This document shows positions 34,518 to 45,133 of a DNA stretch of 64,000 nucleotides, in pieces. A program made the translations under genes and the position numbers. The stretch is from Burkholderiales bacterium. Its GTDB lineage: Bacteria > Pseudomonadota > Gammaproteobacteria > Burkholderiales > SG8-39. Under the pieces are notes generated by a model, which was not told the DNA's origin, made no database searches, and was given only the letters and a program-made list of their open reading frames with translations. The stretch's first letter is position 1; every line of letters starts with the position of its first letter. The DNA lies in the NCBI GenBank assembly GCA_020848075.1, contig JADLAV010000047.1, forward strand, positions 1-64,000, given 5' to 3'.

Positions 34518-35182
34518 TGCTCGACTCTGGCGTACGCCTGGCGCGCGGCGTCCTGCTCGGCGCTGCGACGGCTCGCGCCGGTTCCGACCGTCCGGAGGTC
34601 GAGCTCGCTGATCACGCACTCGACCTCGAAGAGCTGGTTGTGCCCGGCGCCGTGCGTCGCCACGACCGCATACTGCGGCAGCGCGTAGCGGCGGCCCTGC
34701 AGCCATTCCTGCAGCCGGGTCTTGGCGTCCTTCGTGACCGCGTGCGGATCGAGATTCGCCAGCAGCGGCTCGAGGAGCCGGACGATCGTGGCGCGCGCCG
34801 CTTCGAACCCGCCGTCCAGGAACACCGCGCCGAAGATGGCTTCCAGCGCGTCGGCGAGCACGGATGCGCGCCGGAAATCGCCGCTCTTCAGCGCGCCCTT
34901 GCCGAGCCGCAGATGCTCGCCGAGCTCGAGCTGCAGGGCCACGCCGTGCAGCGACTCCTCGCGCACCAGGCTCGCGCGCAGGCGGGTCAACCGCCCTTCC
35001 TCCAGCCCGGGGAACCGCGCGTAGAGCTCCGCCGCGACCACGAAGTTGAGGACGCTGTCCCCGAGGAACTCCAGGCGCTCGTTGTGCGGTGAGCTGTGGC
35101 TGCGGTGCGTCAGCGCCTGCGCGAGCAGCTCGGGAGTCGCGAAGCGGTGGCCGAGCGCCTGTTCGAGAGCGTCACGCTTCAT
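34514..35182 (-). CDS. rnc: Ribonuclease III
   Basis: RNase III (222 residues) cuts double-stranded RNA, including rRNA precursors. The signature [11 protein letters not shown] is at 33-43, the second acidic cluster at [16 protein letters not shown], and the C-terminal dsRBD ([12 protein letters not shown]...[14 protein letters not shown]) is complete. It overlaps era, with which it is commonly co-expressed. Confidence 0.96.
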   Translation of the reverse strand: MKRDALEQALGHRFATPELLAQALTHRSHSSPHNERLEFLGDSVLNFVVAAELYARFPGLEEGRLTRLRASLVREESLHGVALQLELGEHLRLGKGALKSGDFRRASVLADALEAIFGAVFLDGGFEAARATIVRLLEPLLANLDPHAVTKDAKTRLQEWLQGRRYALPQYAVVATHGAGHNQLFEVECVISELDLRTVGTGASRRSAEQDAARQAYARVEQ

Positions 35183-35202
35183 CCGGACCGGTGGATGCGC
35201 TG

Positions 35203-35583
35203 CTAGTCTCCGCGGCGCTTCAGGCTCCCCGGCTTGCTCGATCCGGCGAAATCGATCAGCAGGCTGACGTTGTAGAAGAGCGGAATGCGCTTCTCGTAGG
35301 CAAACGAGACGACGACCTCGTTGCCGTCCTTGGTGATCTCGAGATCCTGCGGCTGGACCGAGGTGATGTCGTCGATGTTGGCGCGGTTCTCGAACGCGCG
35401 CCGCACCTCGGCCACCGAGCCGCCCCGCAACTCGCCGCTCTGGGTGATCGCCGCGACGGCCTTCTTGATGGTGAAGTACTCGATGTAGGCCGGCGTGACT
35501 TTCATGCCGATGATGGCGATGAACACGACCAGCACGAGGAGCACGAAGATCGCGATCCCGCTCATGCCGCGCTGCCTGGTCAT
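35203..35583 (-). CDS. DUF4845 small membrane protein
   Basis: The 126-residue protein has one N-terminal membrane helix ([20 protein letters not shown]) and an extracytoplasmic domain that includes [14 protein letters not shown] and [11 protein letters not shown]4845 proteins are regularly found between lepB and rnc in beta- and gammaproteobacteria; function unknown. Start 35583 (MTRQRGMSG) is chosen by family length. Confidence 0.85.
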   Translation of the reverse strand: MTRQRGMSGIAIFVLLVLVVFIAIIGMKVTPAYIEYFTIKKAVAAITQSGELRGGSVAEVRRAFENRANIDDITSVQPQDLEITKDGNEVVVSFAYEKRIPLFYNVSLLIDFAGSSKPGSLKRRGD

Positions 35584-35596
35584 CGCGCGTCCCGCC

Positions 35597-36391
35597 TCAC
35601 TGAAACGTGCCGATGCGCCGCGGCTCTCCGAAGTTGAACCAGATGAAGAACGCCTTGCCGACGATGTTTGCGTCCGGGACGAAGCCCCACACCCGGCTGT
35701 CGCTCGAGTTGTCACGGTTGTCTCCCATGAGGAAGTAGTGGTTCGGCGGAACCGTACAGGTCAGTCCGCTCGTATTGTAGGTGCAATTTTCGCGGAACGG
35801 GAACTGCATCACGAACGGCGGCGCCGATGCCGACGCCGCGTCGTCCTCCAGCAGGATGCGGTGCTCCCGCCCGCCGATCGTCTCGATGTACTGCCGCGCG
35901 AAGGTGCGCCGCTCGAGGTACTGGTAGTCCCCGTCGGGGCGGACCGGCAGCACCTTGCCGTTGATGGCGAGGCGCTTGTCGTAGTAGGTCACCGTGTCGC
36001 CCGGCAACCCGATGACGCGCTTGATGTAGTCGAGCGACGGATCCTCCGGATAGCGGAACACCATCACGTCGCCGCGGTGCGGGCTGCCGACATCGAACAC
36101 TTTCAGGTTCACGATCGGGAGGCGGATCCCGTAGGTGAACTTGTTGACCAGGATGAAATCGCCGACGAGCAGCGTCGGGATCATCGAGCCGGACGGGATC
36201 TTGAACGGCTCGACCAGGAACGAGCGCAGCATGAACACGATCAGGATCACCGGGAAGAAGCTCTTCGGATACTCGATCCACCAGGGCTCCCTCGCGCCGG
36301 CCGCGCGACGGCGCGCGAAGTGGAAGCGGTCCGCAGCCGCCACCGCGCCGGTGAGGAGCAGGAGCAGGAACAGGATGAGCGCGAAATTCAT
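35597..36391 (-). CDS. lepB: Signal peptidase I
   Basis: LepB (264 residues) removes signal peptides at the periplasmic face of the inner membrane. There is a first membrane helix at 2-20 and a second near 45-58. The catalytic Ser69 is in PSGSMIPTLL and the general-base Lys124 is in YIKRVIGLPGD. Boxes D and E (GDNRDNSSDSR) are intact. It starts 5 bp after the lepA stop. Confidence 0.96.
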   Translation of the reverse strand: MNFALILFLLLLLTGAVAAADRFHFARRRAAGAREPWWIEYPKSFFPVILIVFMLRSFLVEPFKIPSGSMIPTLLVGDFILVNKFTYGIRLPIVNLKVFDVGSPHRGDVMVFRYPEDPSLDYIKRVIGLPGDTVTYYDKRLAINGKVLPVRPDGDYQYLERRTFARQYIETIGGREHRILLEDDAASASAPPFVMQFPFRENCTYNTSGLTCTVPPNHYFLMGDNRDNSSDSRVWGFVPDANIVGKAFFIWFNFGEPRRIGTFQ

Positions 36392-36396
36392 CGCCG

Positions 36397-38190
<1,794 letters not shown>

Positions 38191-38191
38191 G

Positions 38192-38217
38192 AAAAAAAGG
38201 GTGCGCGAGCACCCTTT
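38192..38217 (-). terminator. Intrinsic terminator or attenuator abutting lepA
   Basis: On the minus strand AAAGGGTGC and GCACCCTTT form a perfect 9-bp stem around a TCGC tetraloop, followed by further T residues (seven T in a row). The T-run ends at 38192, one base before the lepA ATG. It should end transcripts from rpoE-mucD and the glutaredoxin-like gene. A possible -10 box TAGAAT (38242-38237) lies just upstream, so it could also attenuate a short lepA leader. Confidence 0.85.
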
Positions 38218-38239
38218 CGATCAGCCGAGCATTGGAATT

Positions 38240-38497
38240 CTAGCGGATTTCGGCAAGGTAGGCACGCACGCGCTCCGCATCGAGGAAATAGTGGCAGAGC
38301 TCCGTGTCGCCGTGCGCGAGCACCGGAACGCGCTCGCCGTAGCGGTCTTCGAGCGCCGGATCGGCATCGACCTCGACGAACACCACCGGGAGACGGTGTG
38401 CGGCTGCGAGCGGCGCGAGCGCCGCCGCCATCTCGTCGCACAAGTGGCAGTAGCGGCGTCCGTACAGGGTCAGGACACCCGCCGCCGCCTCACCCAC
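38240..38497 (-). CDS. Glutaredoxin-family protein
   Basis: This 85-residue thioredoxin-fold protein (DUF836-like) has a CxxC active site in YGRRYCHLCDEM (about 17-20), then VFVEVDADPALEDRYG and the cis-proline segment RVPVLAHGD. It probably handles thiol-disulfide exchange in the cytoplasm. The GTG start overlaps the mucD stop by 8 nt. The gene sits between mucD and lepA, a common betaproteobacterial arrangement. Confidence 0.82.
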   Translation of the reverse strand: MGEAAAGVLTLYGRRYCHLCDEMAAALAPLAAAHRLPVVFVEVDADPALEDRYGERVPVLAHGDTELCHYFLDAERVRAYLAEIR

Positions 38498-39911
38498 TCG
38501 CCTCACCCTTGATCGTTGCGAACACGTTGCTCTCGCCGCGCCGGATCTGCAGCGTGAGCGTGGTGCCCTTGTCGAGATTGGCGAGCAGCTTGTTGAGCTG
38601 CTCGGCGCTGGCAACCTCGGTGGTGACGCCCTTTGCGGTGAGCGCCACGATCACGTCGCCCTGGCGCACGTCGCCGCGCGGCGTGCCGCGGACCTCGTCG
38701 ACCACCACCCCGCCCTGCACCTTGAGCTCGCGACGCTTTTCGGGCGGCAGATCGCTCACCACCAGTCCGAGGCGGTTGGCTGCGAGCGCCGGCCGGTCGC
38801 GCCCCTGGGTCGGTTCGCCGCGACCGGCAACGCGCTCCTCCGGGATCTCGCCGACGGTGACGGCGACGTCGCGCCGCGCGCCCTTGCGCCAGAGCTGCAT
38901 CGAGGCCTTGGAGCCGGGGCGCGTCGCCGCGACGATGCGCGGCAGGTCGGTCGAGCTGCCCACGTCCTTGCCATCGAACTTGAGGATGATGTCGCCAGTC
39001 TCCACACCGGCCTTCTCCGCCGGTCCGCCCTTCTCGACCGCGTTCACCAGGGCGCCCGCCGGCTTGGCGAGGCCGAACGAGTCGGCGAGCTCCTTCGACA
39101 CCTCCTGGATCACCACCCCGATCCTGCCCCGGCTGACGCGGCCGGAGGCGCGGAGCTGGTTCTGCACGTCCATCGCGACGTCGATCGGGATCGCGAACGA
39201 CAACCCCATGAAGCCGCCGGTCCGGCTGTAGATCTGCGAGTTGATGCCGACCACCTCGCCCTGCAGGTTGAACAGCGGCCCGCCCGAGTTGCCGGGGTTG
39301 ATCGCGACGTCGGTCTGGATGAACGGGACGAAGGTCTCCTGCGGCAGCGTGCGTCCCTTCGCGCTCACGATGCCGGCCGTCACCGTGTTCTCGAAGCCGA
39401 ACGGCGAGCCGATCGCCAGCACCCATTCGCCCACGCGCAACCGGTTCGGATCGCCGAAGCGCACCACGGGCAGCCCGCCCGCATCGATCTTGATCAGCGC
39501 GACGTCGGTGCGCCGGTCGGCACCAATCACTTTCGCCTTGAACTCGCGCTTGTCGTTCAGCTTCACCGTGATCTCGTCGGCCGAGTCGATGACATGCGAG
39601 TTCGTGAGGATGTAGCCGTCCGTGCTGATGATGAACCCCGAGCCGAGCGACTGGCTGTCGAAGTCGCGCGGGCCCTGCGGCCCCCGCGGGATGAAGCGGC
39701 GAAAGAACTCGTAGAACGGATCGTCTTCGTCGAGCTGCGGCATGCGGGGTTGCGCCGAGCGCTGCCGCGCCTGCGTCGTGCTGATGTTCACCACCGAGCT
39801 GCCCTGCTGCTCGACGATCTGCGTGAAGTCCGGCAGGTCGCGGCCTTGGGCAACGGCGTCGAATGCCAGCCCGAGGACGAGCAGGCTGAGCGCAAGAAAC
39901 GGCTTCATCAT
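38490..39911 (-). CDS. mucD: Periplasmic serine protease DegP/MucD
   Basis: MucD (473 residues) degrades misfolded envelope proteins. A signal peptide spans about 1-22 (ending AVAQG). The catalytic triad is His106 (TNSHVID), Asp136 (RRTDVALI) and Ser209 (NPGNSGGP). Two PDZ domains follow (about 270-360 and 385-470). ATG 39911 is chosen because it begins the signal peptide and follows GGGAAG. It belongs to the rpoE-rseA-rseB stress locus. Confidence 0.95.
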   Translation of the reverse strand: MMKPFLALSLLVLGLAFDAVAQGRDLPDFTQIVEQQGSSVVNISTTQARQRSAQPRMPQLDEDDPFYEFFRRFIPRGPQGPRDFDSQSLGSGFIISTDGYILTNSHVIDSADEITVKLNDKREFKAKVIGADRRTDVALIKIDAGGLPVVRFGDPNRLRVGEWVLAIGSPFGFENTVTAGIVSAKGRTLPQETFVPFIQTDVAINPGNSGGPLFNLQGEVVGINSQIYSRTGGFMGLSFAIPIDVAMDVQNQLRASGRVSRGRIGVVIQEVSKELADSFGLAKPAGALVNAVEKGGPAEKAGVETGDIILKFDGKDVGSSTDLPRIVAATRPGSKASMQLWRKGARRDVAVTVGEIPEERVAGRGEPTQGRDRPALAANRLGLVVSDLPPEKRRELKVQGGVVVDEVRGTPRGDVRQGDVIVALTAKGVTTEVASAEQLNKLLANLDKGTTLTLQIRRGESNVFATIKGEASG

Positions 39912-39948
39912 GGAACTTCCCGGGATTGGAATACTGAAGAGCTTAGAG

Positions 39949-39976
39949 ATCGGACGCGCGTTGCGCAAGCCGGTTC
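39949..39976 (-). promoter_or_regulatory. Candidate sigma-E promoter for mucD
   Basis: On the minus strand GAACCG, a 16-bp spacer, and TCCGAT resemble the sigma-E pattern GAACTT-N16-TCTGA at the key GAAC and TC-GA positions. It sits 38 bp before the mucD ATG and would let mucD respond to RpoE separately from the operon promoter. Confidence 0.3.
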
Positions 39977-40000
39977 GCACCGCGGCGGGTGACGGGCATC

Positions 40001-40972
40001 TCAGCGCGGCACCAGACGCTCCACGCCGTCGGCGATCCTGCGCACGCCCTCGGCGGGCACCTCGCCCACTGCCGTGACCACGAACCGGTCGAGCGTGCGG
40101 CTGTAGATGTTCATGGCGCCCTGGCGCGACGCGCCGGCGCGCGGCGACCGGCCCTTCACGGCGAGCGGCTCGATGAACACCGAGACGGCGGCAAGCCCGT
40201 CGGAGACCACCACGTGGGTCGTCTCATGGCCGCCACCGAGGTCGCGCTTCAGCTCGGTCACGGTGCTGAACCCGGGCGGCAGCGACCGGAGCGCCCAGCC
40301 GTGGTCGGCCAGGCTCATCTCCGCGGCGTCCTGGTTCTCGATCCGCCAGCCGCCGCCGTCCGTATTGAAGCGGGGGCGCAAGAGCTCCTTATCGAGCCGC
40401 CCGCCGATCTGGAGTTGCGTGAAGGAGAAGTGCTCGACAGTCTCGCCGCGCTCGTTGAACGCCTTTGCGCGGATGAGGAAGCCGGTGCTCACGTCCGCCC
40501 ACAGCTTGTGGCCGTAGCGCAGGTTGTCCTTGGGTTCCAGAACGAGCACCTGACAGTCGTGACCCGCGACGCGCTCGATCCCGGCAATGCGCATGCTGTA
40601 CTGCTCCGCGATCGAGCTCACGTTCTCGATGCGCAGGCGGAAGGGCTTGAGGCTCGTCTGCCGGTCGACCTTCACCGTCATCGATCCGGGCAAGTAGCAC
40701 TTCACCTCGTCGTTCACCCGGATGATCTCGCGCGGCGTCCCATCGAGCACCTCGACGCGCTCCCGCACGCCCGTCGGGTCGACGATGCGCGTGATGCGCG
40801 AGGTCTCGACCCGATCTCCGTGCTGATAGACGAAGACGCCGGTGTAGCTCAGGTGCTCGCTGGCCGAGTAGATCCTCTGCAGCCAGTGCGGTGCCTCCGG
40901 ATCGGACTGGGCGTGCGCCGCGCCCGCGAACAGGGCGGCGCCGGCAGCGAGCGCGACGGCGACGGACCGCAT
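40001..40972 (-). CDS. rseB: Sigma-E regulatory protein RseB/MucB
   Basis: RseB (323 residues) sits in the periplasm, binds RseA and senses lipid or LPS signals. A signal peptide (1-21, ending AAHAQ) precedes the LolA-like domain (SYTGVFVYQHGDRVETSRI...) and the C-terminal domain (LRSLPPGFSTVTELKR...). It lies 2 bp after rseA, so they are translated together. Confidence 0.94.
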   Translation of the reverse strand: MRSVAVALAAGAALFAGAAHAQSDPEAPHWLQRIYSASEHLSYTGVFVYQHGDRVETSRITRIVDPTGVRERVEVLDGTPREIIRVNDEVKCYLPGSMTVKVDRQTSLKPFRLRIENVSSIAEQYSMRIAGIERVAGHDCQVLVLEPKDNLRYGHKLWADVSTGFLIRAKAFNERGETVEHFSFTQLQIGGRLDKELLRPRFNTDGGGWRIENQDAAEMSLADHGWALRSLPPGFSTVTELKRDLGGGHETTHVVVSDGLAAVSVFIEPLAVKGRSPRAGASRQGAMNIYSRTLDRFVVTAVGEVPAEGVRRIADGVERLVPR

Positions 40973-40974
40973 CG

Positions 40975-41523
40975 CTAGCGGGGCTGGTCCGAGTCGGCGA
41001 CGGTGCGCACGTACGGCGCCACGCCCGACATCGCCGAGGACGGAGAGAATCGCTGATGCGCGATCAGGTAATCGTCCATGTTGCGCGCGACGGGCACGGC
41101 TGCCGCGGGCGGCGCGCCGAGCTCACCGGGACCGGCCGCGGCCGCAGTGAGCGTAGTTGGGGCCTGGGGTGCGGTCACGACGGCAGGACCGACGGCCGGC
41201 TGGAGCTGCGGCAGCGCCATCCAGCCGACCGCCGCGACCGCGGCGACCCCGGCCGCGGCGTACATGGCGTAGTGCCAGGCGCCGTCCCGCGCGGATCGGT
41301 CACGCGCACGCGGCGGCGCGAGCACCGTCGGCTCGGCCGCGAGGAGGTCGCGGAACGAATCCGGCAATTCGTGCGCGGCAGTGCCCCGCAGCGCGTCGCC
41401 GATGAGGTGGTAGAGCGCCCACTCTTTGCGCAGCGCGTCGTCCTTGCCCAGGCGGTCCAGGCACTCGGAGCATTCCGCGTCGCGCAGCTCGTCGTCCATC
41501 AGGGCCGAGAGTCGTTCCTTCAT
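40975..41523 (-). CDS. rseA: Anti-sigma-E factor RseA/MucA
   Basis: RseA (182 residues) is a single-pass inner-membrane anti-sigma factor. The cytoplasmic part (MKERLSALMDDELRDAECSECL..., 1-80) binds RpoE. One membrane helix spans about 85-104 and a periplasmic tail that binds RseB follows. Regulated proteolysis of RseA frees RpoE. It starts 4 bp after the rpoE stop. Confidence 0.92.
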   Translation of the reverse strand: MKERLSALMDDELRDAECSECLDRLGKDDALRKEWALYHLIGDALRGTAAHELPDSFRDLLAAEPTVLAPPRARDRSARDGAWHYAMYAAAGVAAVAAVGWMALPQLQPAVGPAVVTAPQAPTTLTAAAAGPGELGAPPAAAVPVARNMDDYLIAHQRFSPSSAMSGVAPYVRTVADSDQPR

Positions 41524-41527
41524 GGCG

Positions 41528-42127
41528 TCACCACCTTCTGTCCTTGCGTGTCTCGAGCAGCGGGCGCAGCTTCGCCGCGATCGCCTCGCGCGCCCGGAAG
41601 ATGCGCGATCTGACCGTCCCGATCGGGCAGTTCATGATGCTCGCGATCTCCTCGTAACTCAGGCCCTCGATCTCGCGCAGCGTGATCGCCGTGCGCAGCT
41701 CGTCGGGCAGCTCTTCCATCGTTTCGTTCACCGTCGTGGCGATCTGCTTGGACATCAGCATGCTCTCCGGCGTGTTGATGTCGCGCAGCTGATCGCCGTC
41801 CTCGAAACCCTCGGCCTCTTCCGAATCGAATCCCGTGACAGTCGGGGCCCGCCGCCCCATCGCGACGAGGTAATTCTTCGCCGTGTTGATGCCGATCCGG
41901 TACAGCCACGTGTAGAACGCGCTGTCGCCGCGGAACGAGGGGAGCGCGCGATACGCCTTGATGAACGCCTCCTGCGCCACGTCCTCGACCTCGGCCGGGT
42001 CCCGGATGAACCGCGACAGCAGCCGCCCGAGCTTGCGCTGGTACTTGGCGACCAGCAGGTCGAACGCCTGCTTCTCGCCGCGCTGCGCGCGCTCCACGAG
42101 CTGCTGGTCGATGTCCCGGTCACGCAT
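41528..42127 (-). CDS. rpoE: RNA polymerase sigma-E factor
   Basis: RpoE (199 residues) is the envelope-stress ECF sigma factor. Region 2 contains DVAQEAFIKAYRALPSFRGDSAFYTWLYRI (-10 recognition) and region 4 contains LPDELRTAITLREIEGLSYEEIASIMNCPIGTVRSRIFRAR (-35 recognition HTH). Start 42127 (MRDRDIDQQL) matches family length. It heads rpoE-rseA-rseB-mucD and probably autoregulates through the site at 42234-42261. Confidence 0.96.
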   Translation of the reverse strand: MRDRDIDQQLVERAQRGEKQAFDLLVAKYQRKLGRLLSRFIRDPAEVEDVAQEAFIKAYRALPSFRGDSAFYTWLYRIGINTAKNYLVAMGRRAPTVTGFDSEEAEGFEDGDQLRDINTPESMLMSKQIATTVNETMEELPDELRTAITLREIEGLSYEEIASIMNCPIGTVRSRIFRAREAIAAKLRPLLETRKDRRW

Positions 42128-42233
42128 CCGTCCACCGCGTCCGGGCCCAGCCGCGTGCGTCCCGCTGCGGCTGACTGGAATGGGCCCCCCGCGGGCCGGG
42201 CGCAACCGCCGCCACCGCCCACGACCTCGCACG

Positions 42234-42261
42234 TAATGACATGGCGCGATCCAATTAGTTC
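42234..42261 (-). promoter_or_regulatory. Candidate sigma-E promoter for rpoE
   Basis: The minus strand reads GAACTA, a 16-bp spacer, then TCATTA, about 107 bp before the rpoE start. GAACT matches the sigma-E -35 consensus. The -10 half agrees only partly with TCTGA. It overlaps the end of the upstream gene region, as expected for an internal autoregulated promoter. Confidence 0.35.
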
Positions 42262-42288
42262 AGCTGGCGTAAGGGGATTTGACCGGTG

Positions 42289-42744
42289 TCACGGCTTGTT
42301 CCCGAACCCGCTCGCCGGGCTCGCGGGAACCGGCCGCCAGCGGAGCCACAACCGCAGCCGCCGCAGCGCATCCCGGTCGACCGAATCCGGCAGGACGAGA
42401 ACATTGCGCGAGCGCCCCGTTTCGTCCCGTATCGAGAGCAAGACCAGCCACGAGGCGAGCACGGCGCCGGTGAGCTCGGTCGCCGGACGCCACGTCCTGT
42501 CGAGATCCTGCCATGCCGCACTGCCGTCGGCGTTGAGTCTCAGCGCCAGGACGGACCACCGGGAACGGTGGAGCAGCCTGCCGAGCAACGCGCCGAGCGA
42601 CACCGCCACCCCTGCCACGCAAAGCGCCGCGGGCACGGCCGGCAGGGCGGCGTACGCCGACCACGCGGCCGCCACATGCCCCGCCCCCACCAGCACCGCG
42701 CCAGCAAGGGAAGGCCTGAACTGCACCGGCCAGGGCGCGCTCAA
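42289..42744 (-). CDS. YgfX-like membrane-associated protein
   Basis: About 150 residues. [20 protein letters not shown] is followed by a second hydrophobic helix, then a cytoplasmic domain with [16 protein letters not shown] and [21 protein letters not shown]. The pattern resembles YgfX (Cpta-type) proteins encoded near RNA polymerase or fatty-acid loci; function here unknown. The start is uncertain: TTG 42744 overlaps the fabF stop as TTGA, GTG 42726 is the alternative. It sits between fabF and rpoE. Confidence 0.65.
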   Translation of the reverse strand: MSAPWPVQFRPSLAGAVLVGAGHVAAAWSAYAALPAVPAALCVAGVAVSLGALLGRLLHRSRWSVLALRLNADGSAAWQDLDRTWRPATELTGAVLASWLVLLSIRDETGRSRNVLVLPDSVDRDALRRLRLWLRWRPVPASPASGFGNKP

Positions 42745-43979
42745 GCCTGCGTGAACAGCAGTGTTCCGTTCGTGCCGCCGAAGCCGAACGAATTCGAGAG
42801 CGCCGCGCGGATTCGCATCCGGCGCGCCTCCTGCGGCACGTAATCGAGATCGCAGGCCGGGTCGGGCGTCACGAGGTTCGCCGTCGGCGGCGCGATCTGG
42901 TGATGCACGGCGAGCGCGGAGAACACCGCCTCCACGCCGCCGGCCGCGCCGAGCATGTGCCCAGTCATCGACTTGGTGGAGCTCATCGCGAGCTTCTTCG
43001 CGTGGTCGCCGAACAGGCGCTTCACCGCCAGCGTCTCGGCGATGTCGCCGAGCGGGGTCGAGGTGCCGTGCGCGTTGATGTAATCGATCCCGTCGGGGCC
43101 GAGCTTCGCGTTGCGCAGCGCGTTCGCCATGCAGCGCGCGGCGCCCTCGCCGTCCTCGGCCGGCTGCGTGATGTGATAGGCGTCGGCGCTCATGCCGTAG
43201 CCCGCGAGCTCGCAGTAGATCCGCGCGCCGCGGCGCTTGGCGCGCTCGTACTCCTCGAGCACCACCATGCCGGCGCCCTCGCCGAGCACGAAGCCGTCGC
43301 GGTCCTTGTCCCACGGCCGGCTCGCAGTCGCCGGGTCGTCGTTGCGCGTGGAGAGCGCCCGTGCCGCGCAGAAGCCGCCGAGCCCGAGCGGCGAGAGGGT
43401 CGCTTCGGCGCCGCCCGCCACCATCACGTCGGCATCGCCGTACTCGATCAGCCGGCCCGCGTCGCCGATGCAGTGCGCGCTCGTGGTGCACGCGGTGACC
43501 ATCGCGAGGTTCGGGCCGCGCAGCCCGAGCATGATCGAGAGCTGCCCGGCGATCATGTTGATGATCGAGCCCGGCACGAAGAAGGGCGAGATCTTGCGCG
43601 GCCCGCCCGCGGTGTACTCCTCCTTGGTCGACTCGATCAACGGCAGCCCGCCGATGCCCGAGCCGATGTTGGCGCCGGCCCGATCGAGATCCTCCGTCGC
43701 GAGATCGAGGCCGGAGTTGCGCACTGCCTGCAGCCCGGCGGCGATGCCGTAATGGATGAACGTGTCGAATCGCCGGACTTCCTTCGGCCCGACGTACGTG
43801 GCGGGGTCGAATCCCTTGACCTCGCCGGCGATCCGGCTGGTGAACGCGGCGGCGTCGAACCGGGTGATGCGGGTGATGCCGGGCTTGCCGGCAAGGATGT
43901 TGCTCCAGGCTTCCTCGACCGTATTGCCGACCGGGCAGACGATCCCGAGACCGGTGACGACGACGCGGCGGCGCGACAA
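42741..43979 (-). CDS. fabF: 3-oxoacyl-ACP synthase II
   Basis: FabF (412 residues) condenses malonyl-ACP with long acyl-ACPs. The nucleophile Cys164 is in [10 protein letters not shown]. The two catalytic histidines lie in [11 protein letters not shown] (about 304) and [12 protein letters not shown] (about 341). It follows acpP by 29 bp and belongs to the fab operon. Confidence 0.97.
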   Translation of the reverse strand: MSRRRVVVTGLGIVCPVGNTVEEAWSNILAGKPGITRITRFDAAAFTSRIAGEVKGFDPATYVGPKEVRRFDTFIHYGIAAGLQAVRNSGLDLATEDLDRAGANIGSGIGGLPLIESTKEEYTAGGPRKISPFFVPGSIINMIAGQLSIMLGLRGPNLAMVTACTTSAHCIGDAGRLIEYGDADVMVAGGAEATLSPLGLGGFCAARALSTRNDDPATASRPWDKDRDGFVLGEGAGMVVLEEYERAKRRGARIYCELAGYGMSADAYHITQPAEDGEGAARCMANALRNAKLGPDGIDYINAHGTSTPLGDIAETLAVKRLFGDHAKKLAMSSTKSMTGHMLGAAGGVEAVFSALAVHHQIAPPTANLVTPDPACDLDYVPQEARRMRIRAALSNSFGFGGTNGTLLFTQA

Positions 43980-44008
43980 ATGCCTACCTCAGCATCGGGG
44001 AGGCCCGG

Positions 44009-44251
44009 TCAGGCCTTCTTGCCATGCGCGGCGATGTAGTCGATCGCCTGCTGCACCGTGGTGATCTTCTCGGCCTCCTCGTCCGGGATCTCCGTCTCGA
44101 ACTCCTCCTCCAGCGCCATCACGAGCTCGACGGTGTCGAGCGAGTCGGCGCCCAGATCGTCCACGAACCGGGACTCGTTCTTGATCTCCGATTCGTTCAC
44201 GCCGAGCTGCTCGGCGACGATCTTCTTGACGCGCTGTTCGACGTTTTCCAT
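44009..44251 (-). CDS. acpP: Acyl carrier protein
   Basis: AcpP (80 residues) is highly acidic. The phosphopantetheine site Ser37 is in [26 protein letters not shown] lies 8 nt before the ATG. A TAGAAT at 44329-44324 on the minus strand may be the -10 box of its own promoter in the 140-bp gap after fabG. ACP genes often have one because the protein is very abundant. Confidence 0.98.
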   Translation of the reverse strand: MENVEQRVKKIVAEQLGVNESEIKNESRFVDDLGADSLDTVELVMALEEEFETEIPDEEAEKITTVQQAIDYIAAHGKKA

Positions 44252-44391
44252 TGGGGCTCCTTCCCTTTAAGACCCTGCTTGCATCGCTGTGCTTGCTTCG
44301 CGGCCCTGCTGCGTAGCCGGGCAATTCTAGCAGAATCGCATCGCGGCCCCGCCCCGGTCGGCACGGTCCGCCGGACCCGCTGCGCGTCGCG

Positions 44392-45132
44392 CTAGACCAT
44401 GTACATGCCGCCGTTCACGTGCAGCGTCGTGCCGGTGACGTAGGCGGCGCCGGGCGACGCGAGATAGAGCACCGCGGCGGCGACATCCTCGGGCCGCCCG
44501 AGGCGGCCGAGCGGGATCTGGCCGAGCAGCGCCGTGCGGGCAGCCTCCGGCAGCGCGCGCGTCATGTCGGTGTCGATGAAGCCGGGCGCCACGCAGTTCA
44601 CGGTGATGCCTCGGCTGCCGATCTCGCGTGCGAGTGCGCGCGTCAGCCCGGCGATACCGGCTTTGGCGGCGGCATAGTTCGCCTGGCCTGGATTCCCGCT
44701 CGCGCCGACGACCGACGTGATGCTGATGATCCGCCCGGCGCGCGCCTTCATCATGCCGCGCAGCACGGCGCGGGAGAGGCGGAACACCGACTTGAGGTCG
44801 GTGTCGATCACCGCGTCCCACTCGGAATCCTTCATCCTGAGCAGCAGGTTGTCCTGCGTGATCCCGGCGTTGTTGACGAGGATCGATACCGGGCCGAACT
44901 CCTGCTCGATCTCGCCAAGCAGGCGCTCGATGCCCGCGGCATCGGTCACGTTCAGCTCCGCCCCGCGGCCGCGCGTGCCGGCTTGCGCGAGCGCGTCGCC
45001 GATCGCCCGCGCGCCGGCCTGCGTGGTGGCCGTGCCGATCACCGCCGCGCGCGCCCCGCCGAGCGCGCGTGCGATCGCCGCGCCGATGCCCCGCGAAGCG
45101 CCGGTGACCAGAGCGACCTGACCGTCGAGCAC
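44392..45132 (-). CDS. fabG: 3-oxoacyl-ACP reductase
   Basis: FabG (246 residues) is an NADPH-dependent SDR reducing 3-oxoacyl-ACP. It has GASRGIG (11-17), NNAG (87-90), Ser140, Tyr153 and Lys157 (NYAAAKAG). It ends with the usual VTGTTLHVNGGMYM. The GTG at 45132 is chosen because GGAGG lies 6 nt upstream and it gives the family start. It begins 1 bp after fabD. Confidence 0.96.
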   Translation of the reverse strand: MLDGQVALVTGASRGIGAAIARALGGARAAVIGTATTQAGARAIGDALAQAGTRGRGAELNVTDAAGIERLLGEIEQEFGPVSILVNNAGITQDNLLLRMKDSEWDAVIDTDLKSVFRLSRAVLRGMMKARAGRIISITSVVGASGNPGQANYAAAKAGIAGLTRALAREIGSRGITVNCVAPGFIDTDMTRALPEAARTALLGQIPLGRLGRPEDVAAAVLYLASPGAAYVTGTTLHVNGGMYMV

Positions 45133-45133
45133 G

